A stretch of DNA of 26,911 bases from Haplomitrium mnioides (GCA_049999725.1 JBNGIS010034683.1:76514-103424), one strand, 5' to 3'; shown: positions 10,255 to 19,135, counted from the first letter of the stretch. Notes: a model not told the origin generated them from the letters alone. Made by a program: numbers and translations.

Positions 10255-10476
10255 CTTTGGCTATTGCAGACATTCCTTATGATTACAACCTTAAAGAATG
10301 TAAGCATGACGATTCTGAACCATTTTCAAACGATGACATTTTTGACATGGTTTCATCTTTGCAGCAATTACAACATCGGATTTTTGATCTTTTGTTATTA
10401 TACAATCGTCGCAACAGTTTGGCATCGTTGAGAATACCCTTTTGGAAGTTTGATGTACAATCGACCACGGCATTTG
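10255..10476 (+). pseudogene. Exon 3, 3' part: methyltransferase catalytic motif IV, copy 1
   Basis: The exon resumes after the insertion with LAIADIPYDYNLKECKHDD. DIPY at 10269-10280 is in the position of the catalytic (D/N/S)PP(Y/W) motif IV of DNA amino-methyltransferases, with one Pro replaced by Ile; copy 2 has DILY. It is followed by EPFSNDDIFDMVSS. Comparison with copy 2 shows a one-base deletion near 10350, after which the copy-2 reading is FWSFVIIHSSQRFG. The exon ends at a gtaagt donor (10477). Confidence 0.65.
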
Positions 10477-10573
10477 GTAAGTTGTTCTTTGATTTTTTAG
10501 TTCTTAATTTCTCTTTTTTACTTTTCCTACACTTTGGTTACAATGTTTAATTTTTTTATTTTTCTTTTTACAG
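10477..10573 (+). other. Intron 3 of ParB-methyltransferase gene, copy 1
   Basis: A 97-base intron, gtaagttgttc...tttttacag, T-rich throughout. The same intron is at 17779-17878 on the minus strand in copy 2 (gtgagttgttc...tttttgcag). The conserved position in two diverged copies supports a genuine spliceosomal intron. Confidence 0.7.
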
Positions 10574-11193
10574 GGACAAGAGCAACATTCATAATTCTGG
10601 TGGTTCCAAAATTGCACATGCCCACAAATATTGGATTGTGGGCTACTGGATGAAAGAAGGGAAGAGGAGCATGAGTCTTTTTAATTTGCAACTTTCTCCT
10701 ACGATTGGACTTCCTCGGCAAATCATGTGTAGTGTTTTAAGTTGTCCTGCAGTTTCTGCCAAACTTAAACACCTAGGAGATGATGCTCTTGTTAATGTTT
10801 ATCAAAAGCCGCAAGCACTTTACAATTTTTTTCATTAACCATTTGTCAACAAAGCAGTATTGGATCTTAGATCTTTGCTTTGGATCGGGCACTAGCTTTG
10901 TCTGTGTTTTAAAGCTTATGCAAAACTACATCATAGTGGAATATGATAAACGTTAGTCTATCTACATTCCTCAAAGGGTTTTGGAGATGGCTTCCTTGCC
11001 ATCCGATGTGATTGAGTCACAGATAGTTTATGCATACCTTAAGGAACCTATTCCTCTTGGTACTACAGGTGCTACTGGTGTTTCTGTTGCAATATCTAGG
11101 ACTGGAAAGTCTCGACAGGACTCTCTAGCAATTGCAGATGCTCAAGCTTTGGATTTAGATAAGACAATTCCTCTTAAAGAGGATAGAGCCTGA
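10574..11193 (+). pseudogene. Exon 4: methyltransferase motifs X and I plus C-terminus, copy 1
   Basis: After the acceptor the exon reads DKSNIHNSGGSKIAHAHKYWIVGYW, later CPAVSAKLKH and NVYQKPQALYNFF, where an extra T in a run near 10830 shifts the frame. The next frame has INHLSTKQYWILDLCFGSGT (DLCFGSGT at 10870-10893), ALKLMQN-like, VEYDKR, a TAG, YIPQRVLEMASLPSD, and a C-terminal tail ending at a TGA at 11191-11193. 'QKPxxLxxxxI ... VLDxFxGSGT ... R.xIxVExDxxQ' is diagnostic of the C-terminal S-adenosylmethionine-binding half of beta-class DNA N6-adenine or N4-cytosine methyltransferases. The chemistry (m6A or m4C) and target site cannot be read off. Confidence 0.7.
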
Positions 11194-11220
11194 TCATATG
11201 TTTGAACAAATTGTTTTATT

Positions 11221-11226
11221 AATAAA
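11221..11226 (+). terminator. Possible polyadenylation signal, copy 1
   Basis: AATAAA lies 28 bases after the stop codon of the ParB-methyltransferase gene. Copy 2 has an AATAAAA at the equivalent place (minus strand, about 17118-17124). Confidence 0.4.
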
Positions 11227-11329
11227 GTATTTTCTTACAAAGTTTTATTTGCCAAAGTTTCAACTTGTTGCACTCTCAATCCATTTCAAGTCTTTTCATT
11301 ACGATTCAATTTGGTGCGCCTTAGAATGG

Positions 11330-11690
11330 TTTGGAGTCAATTGCTAGTAAAAGAATGGTTTGGAGTCAATGGCTAATCTAAGAATGGTTTGGAGTCTCTG
11401 TGCACATTGGCTTCGAATTCATGCGCACATGAACTCTTGCAATCTTTGGCTGCTCAGGCTTTACATTCTTGTTTAGAGTCTATGCGCACATAATCTTTCT
11501 AGTTCTTGTTCGGAGTTTATGCGCGCATGAGCTTTAAGGTTCTTGTTCAGAGTATAAACACGCATAGGCTTTAGGATTCTCGTTCGGAGTCTATGCGTGC
11601 ATAGGCTTTAGGGTTCTAGTTTGGAGTCTATGCTTGCATAGGATTTAACAGCTACAATGCTCAAAGTCTAGTTCAAAGTCTGTACCCGAC
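11330..11690. repeat. Palindromic minisatellite array in the 3' flank, copy 1
   Basis: Three short direct repeats of gaatggtttggagtcaa come first (11325-11400), then about ten units of ggagtctatgcgcgcatag type, spaced 30-35 bases. The same array in reverse complement follows copy 2 at 16620-16990, down to shared non-repeat sequence (caaagtctg/gacatcca region at 11670-11705). Confidence 0.75.
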
Positions 11691-11739
11691 TAGACATCCA
11701 CATGTGCATATAAATTTTTTTTCATAGAAAGATATATGT

Positions 11740-12960
11740 TTAATTTAATTTTTGATGAATTTAATGTATTCACAATAATGTGAGGTTTTAATAAAATGTT
11801 TCAATAACCAAAATGCTTGTTTTCAAGGGTGTTTTCTATAAAGAAATTTTTAAAATATAATCTCAATATAAAATACGCAATTTGTATTTCTAAAAAATTG
11901 TTTTCTTTACAAAAAAAAGATCACAAATGTAAAATTGATGTTTTTCAATACCAAATCACAAAAAATAATATTTTCAACTACCAAGTGAAACAAGAACTTA
12001 GTAGTGGTTTCTGGTTCAAAGTAGCGGCTGTTAGGTATGCTTTACCCACCAAATTAGCCTTTAGCATTGGAAGTGGCATCATTATAATGAAAGGTCTCAT
12101 GCCAAGCCAAAGAAAAAATCAGAGAGGTGTACTTTATATACTTGAGTGAGGACCTTTAGTCCCACATGAGCAAAGTGTGTTATACACACTCAGTAGTGGA
12201 CCTATAGTCCAAAACCAGCAAGGTGTATTTCTTACACCAAGAGTATAAAAGCGGTCTATAACCGACGTTGAAGCAAGCTGATTTTTCTCATATATTGGAT
12301 ATTGTGATTCATTGCCTTTTATAACCTAACTTAATTTTTCATAATGTTTCAGAAACAAGGAACTGAATTTTCACAACGATGTGCAAGTGAACATCCAAAT
12401 GTTGTTTCCTCGAATAATGTAGATATGAAGACATAGATTATATTCTTTATATTTCAGTTTGTATTTGTCTTTTACAGTGTTGATATTACCAATCAATAGC
12501 CTTTATATCCGTAGACAAATTATTGGCAACATCACTCTTTTCCTTGGTTGTATATTCTGTTTTCAACGCAAGAATTTTGGACTACATCGAGGCCTTCTTT
12601 ATCAACTTTGTCCAAGATTGGCGCTCATATTTTCAACAATGTACAAACTATGATACGACCAAGAAGCCTCATTGATATTATGCTTGTCTACAATATTGAA
12701 GATTTTCTGTTCACTCTCTTTCAAAACATTGTTGTACATGCACACGCAACATTATTTACGACTATGTTCTACACCATTGTTTGTATGTGGTAGTTCTCTT
12801 TCCCCTAGAAGAAAGCAGAGTAGTTTTAATGAGGCCACACATCACACTATAGTAGAGGTTTATGTGCTTGTTGGTTGTTCTAAATTCTTTTTTTTTAATC
12901 AGCCAAAAAGGGAGTCTTATAACCCCAATTCACTTAGTTATATAAGGGTTAGTACTCCTC
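11740..12960. other. AT-rich spacer with no recognised gene; three hairpin-bearing 47-base units
   Basis: No conserved coding block was recognised. Between about 12110 and 12240, three related units end in short inverted repeats (ggtgtactttatatactt, gtgtgttatacacac, ggtgtatttcttacacc), each preceded by a gacc(t/a)(t/a)tagtcc block in the last two. A TATA-like gtataaaag follows at about 12242. One unit contains gtcccacatga, which resembles the plant snRNA upstream element, but no snRNA follows. Open frames at 12459-12968 give no recognisable product. Confidence 0.4.
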
Positions 12961-13085
12961 ACTCATAATGTGGTTGATGTTCTCTTATACATCAACCAAG
13001 GGGGAGTATTATGAGCTAACCTAACCCTTCCATTAACTAGAGTTAAACTCTATTCTAGTTAGATCAAGAGGTAGATACATTTATG
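12961..13085 (+). mobile_element. Possible copia 3'-end remnant (polypurine tract and start of LTR)
   Basis: The sequence caaccaagggggagtattatgagc has the form of a copia polypurine tract followed by an LTR start (TG decayed to TA), as in the copia element at 25539-25548 (gagggggaatattaaac). No pol coding precedes it in recognisable form and no second LTR was seen. The remnant ends where transposase homology begins, near 13090. Confidence 0.3.
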
Positions 13086-13089
13086 TGTG

Positions 13090-13523
13090 TGGAGGTTGGA
13101 GATGAAAATATAGTTGCATATATTGTTTAACAAAATTATTATTCTCTAGTGTCGTGTTGTCCAACTGAAGATACAAAGTTGGAAGCAACGGCCCTTCAAA
13201 GTCACATAATATTTTATTGAGCACAGTAGCTGTCAAATTAGAATTGCTTCTAAAGTTGTTGTAGGTTAAGAAGACCCTTGAAGAAAAAACATGATAGAAT
13301 TTTAAGGCACTAACAACATACACACCTACCAAACAATTTTTATCAATGTTTTTTCATGTGGTAGGCTAGTGTGGAATAGTTGTTTTCTTCTAATCCATTC
13401 CATCAATGACAATTCCCAAGTACTTTTGACCGTCGACATAACACTTTCTTTGATGGTTTGCGAATTTTGTTCTTTCTTTCATTTGTTGGTCACAATGAAG
13501 AAACAATTGGTGATTATATTTGA
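13090..13523 (-). pseudogene. DDE transposase-like core exon, copy A2
   Basis: This is the best preserved core. On the minus strand after a gatgatgcag acceptor it encodes YVDGQKYLGIVIDGMD (VIDGMD at 13410-13393), a TAG, KKTTIPH, KNCLVGVYVVSALKFYHV, NSNLTATVLNKILCDFEGPLLP, then YLQLDNTTLENNN with the second catalytic-type Asp at 13161-13159. The two Asp blocks are about 80 residues apart. Families with (V/I)IDGMDQ and LQxDN(T/C)xxENK usually end the triad at GH(T/S)xEDxD; that block is missing because homology stops near 13090. The open frame 13081-13332 covers the second half; TAG codons and a frameshift disrupt the first. Confidence 0.65.
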
Positions 13524-14340
13524 CTGCATCATCACAAAGCACAAAAGACATAAAAGTAGTTCAGTAAAACATGTGTCGATGTTTCAAACTTCTTAAAACA
13601 ACCTCAAGTGCTAAAAATATTCAAATCATCTTAAACAAATGCTTGGATTGGTAGAAGTGAAAATTTATAAAAAGATTAAAAATAAACTTTAAGTAATTTA
13701 AATAAAAGAGAATCTGAATAACATTCACAACAAGTACTTATGTTTGAATTGAAATAAACAAAAGTTTTGAAAGGAGAAAGACAAGATTTGCTAACAAAGG
13801 GTCACAAATTGGAACTATAGTTTCAAAGGTAGCTTGGGCTCTTTGTTCCCAAAGGATTAAGAAAACCAAAGCACATCTTATGCACACATAAGATCAGTGG
13901 AGACAACAACTGATCGTATGTGCGCATAGAACCAAAAGAAACAACACCAATATCATAGCTTGCTTTGAATGTTGTCGTGACTGGTTTTTAAATAAACAAA
14001 AACAAAACCTATGCGCACATAGGATTTACAAACAACAAAAATGATTCTTGTTGTTGTTTATCTACCAAAGGGCTCTTGATTCAAAGCAACAAAAGCAAAA
14101 CTTGTTGCAGGATTTAGGTCACCACCAACTATTAGATCCACTTCCTTACTTTATTTGACTGTAGACAAGGTTTGGATTCAAACTAAAAAAATATACCCTA
14201 TGTAAGCATAGACTCTGTTCTCACAACTCAAGTTGCCAAGAATTATTCGACTCAAATCTTGTTTGGTGAACAACTTAACGAAAAAAATATCTTTTAGTAC
14301 TAAGTTAAGAAAACATAACATCTCTAGAACTAAGCTTTGA
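13524..14340 (-). other. Probable intron of transposase-like gene, copy A2
   Basis: Homologous to 309-1016, with added sequence (a second palindromic unit pair at about 13870-13930 and one near 14005-14025). No conserved frame. Confidence 0.4.
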
Positions 14341-14690
14341 GTCTCAAAAAGGAGCATGGATTAACCAAATATATCAAAAGAGAAGAAATTTATTACCTTT
14401 GTTGGACTCCAAGACGGATTTTTCTCGTAGTGATTTATTTTCTTCGCATGTTTCACAAACATCAAATCTATTGTATTTAGGAATTTTAACATTTGGAAAA
14501 TGAGCTCTCTAATGTTTTGTAAAACCCAAAAAACTAAGAATACAATCGAGATCTTTCTCTTTCAAATAAGTTGTGCAGTAGCCATAAACTTCCAATTTTG
14601 TAAAATTATCGTGCAAGTTTTAAATTTCGTGAGTGGGCCTTCTCTTGCAATGTCCTTGAAAAAAACTGTCCATCCACTCATGCACGAATA
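14341..14690 (-). pseudogene. N-terminal transposase-like exon, copy A2, cut by gypsy insertion
   Basis: Matches 1017-1365 in the same orientation, including the equivalents of the HWR..FPNVKIP, CxxC and Tyr-rich segments. Homology stops at 14690, where the gypsy LTR starts. The continuation of the exon is not found before the scaffold gap. Confidence 0.55.
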
Positions 14691-14691
14691 T

Positions 14692-15323
14692 TGTAACAAT
14701 CATTAACTTTAGTAAGCAATAGCTAAAAATTAAGTAAGATATAGTGTCAACTATGTCTAGAAAGCTGTTACTAAGTTAGAGTAGCAAAAAACATTTGCTA
14801 TTATAGAAAGTTAGACACATAGCAAGAGGAGAGAGAGAGTCAACAAATTAAAGTGAAAGAAAAAGTCTAGATAGACTACTTTAGAAGAGGATAAGGACAT
14901 GTGGCAAACAGAGGATTAAAGCAAATAAAAGGTTCTAAAGATAAAGACACATGGTAGAAGAAGAACTAAAGAGATAGAAGGTTCTAAAGATAAGAACACA
15001 TGGCAAAAGGAGAACTAAATAGACATGGGAGGTTATAAAGATAAAGATATGTAGCAAGAGGAGAATTAAAGTAAACAGTGGTCCAATTAGTGTGAGAGAG
15101 AAAATGGTGGTCCAATTAGAAGAGGATAGAAAAGGAACCAATAGGGTTCCTCCATCTATGTAAGCAAAGTGTTTTCTAGCAAGTATATAAAGAAGGGAGA
15201 GTGCTTTGTTTGGCATCTCTTACCTTGTGGGTTCTTGAAGTTCTTGTGCGCTTCTCTTATGCTAACTTGTATGTGTTGTACTTATGCTAACTTGTGTGTG
15301 TAATGTGGGTCTGTAGTGTTGCA
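14692..15323 (+). repeat. Gypsy 5' LTR
   Basis: It starts TGTAACAATC where homology between transposase copies A1 and A2 ends, and ends gtgttgca one base before a primer-binding site. It contains a TATATAA at 15184-15190, about 140 bases from the LTR end, and four tandem subrepeats at 14891-15080. The partner LTR would lie in or beyond the gap. Confidence 0.65.
14891..15080. repeat. Four tandem 49-51 bp subrepeats in gypsy U3
   Basis: Units begin at about 14891, 14941, 14990 and 15041, each starting ataa(a/g)(g/a)a and containing a (c/a)atg(t/g)(g/a)(g/c)-like block and an aa(c/t)taaa block. Such U3 subrepeats often carry promoter or enhancer sequences in plant LTRs; no function is shown here. 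Confidence 0.65.
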
Positions 15324-15324
15324 A

Positions 15325-15336
15325 TGGTATCAGAGC
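15325..15336 (+). promoter_or_regulatory. Gypsy primer-binding site (initiator tRNA-Met type)
   Basis: TGGTATCAGAGC, complementary to the 3' end of plant initiator methionine tRNA, one base after the LTR end. Confidence 0.75.
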
Positions 15337-15542
15337 TTGGTCTTCTATAAAGAGTGTGAACTACCCCTCTTTGGAGAAGTACTTAAGACCTTTTAGAGTA
15401 GTGGAATCTCGACTTTGCATTACCTCTAAGAGAGTTAAACTATCAAGTTCTTATGAGTAAATGATAGCCGATATCCCATCTTTTATAAGTGAAGATAAGA
15501 AGTTCGACTTGATGTTATGGTAGCCAATAGATAGAGGAGCAT

Positions 15543-16419
15543 TTGTACCACCTACTAAATTGGAGGAATGCAAATTTCAAGATACAAAATTGTTGGAAAA
15601 AACAATTCCTTCAACCAAGCATTTCTTCTTATGGTGCACTAGTACTATTTATGAAAAAGAAAGATAGGAGTATGAGGATGTGTATTGACTATAAAGCACT
15701 CAACCAACAGACGGTGAAAAGTAAATATCCATTGTTGAGGATGAATAATTTATTTGATCAACTTCAAGGACCAAATTACTTGACAAAGTTGGACTTGAGA
15801 AGTGGATATAATCAAATCTGAATCGCGGGAGGTGATATGCCAAAAACGGTGTTTCAAAATTGATATGGGCATTTTGAATATCTTGCTATACCTTTTGGAT
15901 TAACTAATGCTCATGCAACATTTATGGCTCTTATAAATGATATATATATTTTTTATTTAGATAAGTTTGGTATTGTCTTTTTGGATGATATTCTCATCTA
16001 TAACAAGAATCTTCAAAAGCATCAACAACATCTTCATACAATATTGAAAGTACTTTGGAGTCACAAGCTCTATGTCAAGATGTCCAAATATGAAATTAGA
16101 AAGATGGAAGTTGACTACTTGGGTCACCACATAAGTGCATCAAGAACCCAAGTTATGAATCAGAAAGTAGAGGCAATTCAAAAGTGAGAAGCTCTTAGTG
16201 ATCAAACATAACTAAGAGAATTTTTGGGGCTAACCGAGTTTTATCATCGACTCGTGAAAGGTTTTGCACAAATAAGAGAATCATTAACCAACTTGCTCAA
16301 GAAAACTCACATGTAGCTATGGAGAGCTGCAAAAGAGTTGGCATTTCAAGCATTGAAGAAATCACTTCTTCATTCAATAGCTGCTACCTTGAACCAAGAA
16401 CCGCTACTGAGTTCCTGTT
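15543..16419 (+). pseudogene. Ty3/gypsy reverse transcriptase fragment
   Basis: Recognisable gypsy pol in order: a degraded 'PPT.LEE' lead-in, [54 protein letters not shown] (then CGA changed to TGA at 15819), FEYLAIPFGLTNAHATF, FLDDILIY (the catalytic YVDD-type box with Phe-Leu), VDYLGHHIS, LREFLGLTEFYHRLVKGFA and the start of the RNase H connection (LAFQALKKSLL). It has several stops and one-base shifts. It begins only about 200 bases after the primer-binding site, so gag and protease are deleted. It runs into the gap. Confidence 0.85.
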
Positions 16420-16519
16420 NNNNNNNNNNNNNNNNNNNNNNNNNNNNNNNNNNNNNNNNNNNNNNNNNNNNNNNNNNNNNNNNNNNNNNNNNNNNNNNNN
16501 NNNNNNNNNNNNNNNNNNN
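16420..16519. other. Assembly gap of exactly 100 N
   Basis: A round 100-N run is the usual placeholder for unknown distance. The order and orientation of everything on its right relative to the left depend on scaffolding. Confidence 0.95.
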
Positions 16520-17155
16520 AAGAAATAAAATATATATCTTTCGGTAGAAAAAAACTACAAGAAAATATAAATGTCCATTCCGGTAAGGACTTTAAACCTG
16601 ACTTTGAGCATCATAGCCAATAAATTCTATGCAAGCATAGACTCCAAACCAAAACCGTAAAGCCTATGCACGCATAGACTCCGAACAAGAATCCTAAATC
16701 CTCTACGTGCTTAGACTCTAAACAAGAACAACGAATCCATACACGTATGGACTTTCAACTAGAATCCTACAGCCAAAACATGCCAAGCGTCTAAAGAAGA
16801 ACCCTGCAGCTATGCAAGCATAGATATTGAACAAGAACCCTTTGACCAACGAGTGTAGGGACTCTAAACAACAACCGTACAACTTAAGCGCGCATGGGAA
16901 CCGAACAAGAACTACAAAATCTTAATACGCAAAGACACTAAACAATATGCAAAGACTCCAAATTATTCTAAAATTAGAACTTGAGTTCAAACCATTCTTG
17001 GACTATTAAAAGGGTCAACTTATTCTTAGAGCAATAAACAGAATCTTGATGAAAAGACTTGTAGTAGATTGAAAGAGCAACAAGATGAAACTTTTACAAA
17101 AAAAGATTTGGAAAAAATAAATTTTATTATTGCTTCAAATTGTACAAAGATGTCC
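16520..17155. repeat. 3' flank of methyltransferase copy 2 with palindromic array
   Basis: This is the reverse complement of 11200-11730. Units with the ctatgcaagcatag or ctatgcacgcatag core run from about 16625 to 16990, spaced 35-45 bases. Units lie nearer to random than in the intronic arrays, suggesting older decay. Confidence 0.65.
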
Positions 17156-17778
17156 TCAAACTCTCTCCTCTTTTGGAGGAACTGTCTCATCTAAATCTAC
17201 AAGCTGAGCATCTGCAGCCACTAGAGAATCCTGTCGAGACTTACCAATCCCCGATATAACTACAGAGTCACGAGAAGCACCTGCAGTACTAGGAGGAACA
17301 AGTTCCTTGTGGTACGCAAAAACTATCTGTGACTACTATAGTCACATCGGATGGCAAGGAAGCCATTTCCAAAACCCTCAGAGGAATATAAATAGATTGA
17401 CGTCTATCATATTCCACAGTGATACGATTTTGCATCAACTTAAGAGCACAGATAAGGCCTGTGCCAGACCTAGAGAAGAGATCAAGGATCCAATCTTGCT
17501 CTATTGATAGATGGTCAATAAAAAAGTTAAACAAAGCCTGCGGTTTCTAATAAACATTCACATGAGCATCATCTCTTGGATGTTTAAGCTTGGCAGAAAC
17601 TGCAGGGCAGCTAAAAACACTCCGCATTGGTTGCCGAAGAAGTCCAGTTGCAGAAGAAGCTTGCAAGTTGAAATGACGCATGCTCCTCTTTCCCTCCTTT
17701 GTCCAGTAGCCCACCGTCCAGTACTCTTGGGCATGTGCAATTCTGGGACCACTAGAATGATGTATATTGCTTTTGTCC
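17156..17778 (-). pseudogene. Exon 4: methyltransferase motifs X and I, copy 2
   Basis: After a tttttgcag acceptor (minus strand), one frame reads DKSNIHHSSGPRIAHAQEYW, VGYWTKEGKRSM, CPAVSAKLKH, DDAHVNVY, a TAG where copy 1 has Gln, KPQALFNFFIDHLSIEQDWILDLFSRSGTG (DLFSRSGTG at 17483-17457), ALKLMQNRITVEYDRRQ and YIPLRVLEMASLPSD. This frame is open far longer than in copy 1. Motif I has Arg where the family has Gly (FSGSGTG), which would probably damage cofactor binding. A small insertion after LPSDV shifts the frame; the homologous end is a TGA at 17158-17156. Confidence 0.7.
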
Positions 17779-17878
17779 CTGCAAAAAGATAAACAACCAT
17801 ATCAAATATTGTAATGAAAATGTAAGAGAAATAAAAAACAAAGAAATCAAAAAAAATAAAAAGGAAAGAACAACTCAC

Positions 17879-18433
17879 TAGATGTCGTGATCAATTGCAC
17901 AAAAAACTTCAGAAAAGGCATCCTCCATGATCCCAAATCGCTGCGAAGAATGTATAATTACAAAGGACCAAAACTTCGAAGTAGTTATTGCCACAAAAGA
18001 TGATACTATGTCAAAAATATCATCTTTTGAAAAGGGCTCCGAATCATCATGCTTACATTCCTTTAGATTATAACCATAAAGAATATCAGCAATAGCCAAT
18101 GTGAAACACCGAGGTTTCACAAGGCCCTTCAATTGCCTTGCATTGGCCTCCCCGTGGACTTGATAAAATGCTACGTTGAGATTGTCCACATAAGATAGTA
18201 AATCTTCTTCCTCATCTCTCACAACTCTTTTTGTTGTGAGAGATGTAGCACCACTTTGCTGTCGTGCTTTCCACTCCTAGGCCTTCTGGCAGTGGAGAAG
18301 AAAAGCCGGAGGGTAAGAGACCAACGTCGAAGGCTGGTCTTGTTCTTTGGGGGCTTCCTAGACCCCAAACTTCTTTCTTCCCTTCGCAGCTGCTGTAAGT
18401 TTCTTTGCTAGCTGCCGCTTGAAAGTTGTCTCC
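17879..18433 (-). pseudogene. Exon 3: methyltransferase motif IV region, copy 2 (unoccupied insertion site)
   Basis: Minus strand. The 17878-18222 frame is open for 114 codons: RDEEEDLLSYVDNLNVAFY, QVHGEANARQLKGL, VKPRCFTLAIADILYGYN (DILY at 18087-18076), then DDIFDIVSS, FWSFVIIHSSQRFGIMEDAF. It is uninterrupted across the point where copy 1 holds the 3,965-base insertion. Upstream (18223-18433) it has about 130 bases not present in copy 1, encoding a basic segment. DILY differs from the active-site DPPY consensus in two positions. Confidence 0.7.
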
Positions 18434-18479
18434 CTGAAAAAAGTAAAAACAAAAAAATTAGAAAACAAAAACATTGAAA

Positions 18480-18755
18480 GGTTAAAACCATGCGAGCATG
18501 GACTTCTATGCCCATACGCGCATGGACATCGGAGTTCTTGCACGCGTGAACTTCGAAGTCCATGTGCATTCGAATGGACTTCAAGTCCATGCTCACATGG
18601 ACTTTGAAGTTCAGACACACAGGAACATCGATGTCTTGCGCGCCTGAACTTCAAAGTCCATGCGCGCATGGACATCAACGTTCCTGCGCTTTTGAACTTC
18701 AAAGTCCATGCGCGCATAGACTCCCAAGCCCAAGCGCGTTTGGACATCGACATAA
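18480..18755. repeat. Palindromic minisatellite array in intron 2, copy 2
   Basis: About ten units of the same 20-bp palindrome family; near-perfect copies start at 18655 and 18703. It lies in the intron between exon 2 (18818) and exon 3 (18433), equivalent to 5675-6005. Open frames on both strands are repeat artefacts. Confidence 0.85.
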
Positions 18756-18817
18756 ATTTATAAAAAAATGAAATGCAAAGACAAATGATAAATTAAAGAT
18801 CCAAAGAAAGGAATTAC

Positions 18818-18910
18818 CAAAAGCTTTTCGAAACTCGAATAAAATGAAGACATCTTCAACTCTTCAGTGTGAAGAGGGTACTCCTCTCGAGCCTCTTCCC
18901 AAGAATCGCA
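18818..18910 (-). pseudogene. 3' end of exon 2, ParB-methyltransferase copy 2
   Basis: Minus strand: CDSWEEAREEYPLHTEELKMSSFYSSFEKLL, then a gtaatt donor. Copy 1 has HCSILEEAREEYPL and FYSNFEKVL with a 2-base shift between. Homology to the gene stops at about 18910, so the ParB-like domain and exon 1 are absent from this copy. Confidence 0.55.
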
Positions 18911-18911
18911 A

Positions 18912-19135
18912 AAATGGGATGTTTATGACTATTACACAACTTATTTGAAAGAGAAAGATCCCGATTGCATTCTTAGTTTTTCTGGTCTTACAAAACATTG
19001 GAGAACTCATTTTCCAAATGTTAAAATTCCAAAACAAAATAGATTTGTTGTTTGTACAACTTGCAAAGAAGTAAAATCATTGCAAGGAAAATCCGTCTTG
19101 GAGTCTCACAAAGGCAACAAATTTCTTCTCTTTTG
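18912..19135 (+). pseudogene. Transposase-like N-terminal exon fragment, copy A3
   Basis: Plus strand: KWDVYDYYTTYLKEKDPDC, SFSGLTKHWRTHFPNVKIPK, NRFVVCTTCKEVK, then SVLESHKGNKF. It is open throughout and the best preserved version of this block. It equals 1275-1030 read on the minus strand. The CxxC pair and the preceding 'W..HFPNVKIPK' block suggest a small zinc-binding or DNA-binding module. It directly abuts the methyltransferase fragment, in divergent orientation. Confidence 0.6.

Larger units (their letters stand above)
14692..16419 (+). mobile_element. Ty3/gypsy retrotransposon, internally deleted and cut by the gap
   Basis: LTR, primer-binding site and a partial pol in the order expected for a plus-strand gypsy element. 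It inserted into transposase copy A2. Integrase is not visible; the sequence after the gap belongs to the flank of methyltransferase copy 2. Confidence 0.75.

Noticed and set aside
12154-12165. snRNA gene promoter (gtcccacatga resembling the plant upstream element)
   Set aside because: No U-snRNA sequence follows and the spacing to the TATA-like box is wrong; the block is part of a local repeat.
14935-15216. 93-codon hydrophobic minus-strand open frame
   Set aside because: It lies across the tandem subrepeats of the gypsy LTR and is a repeat translation.
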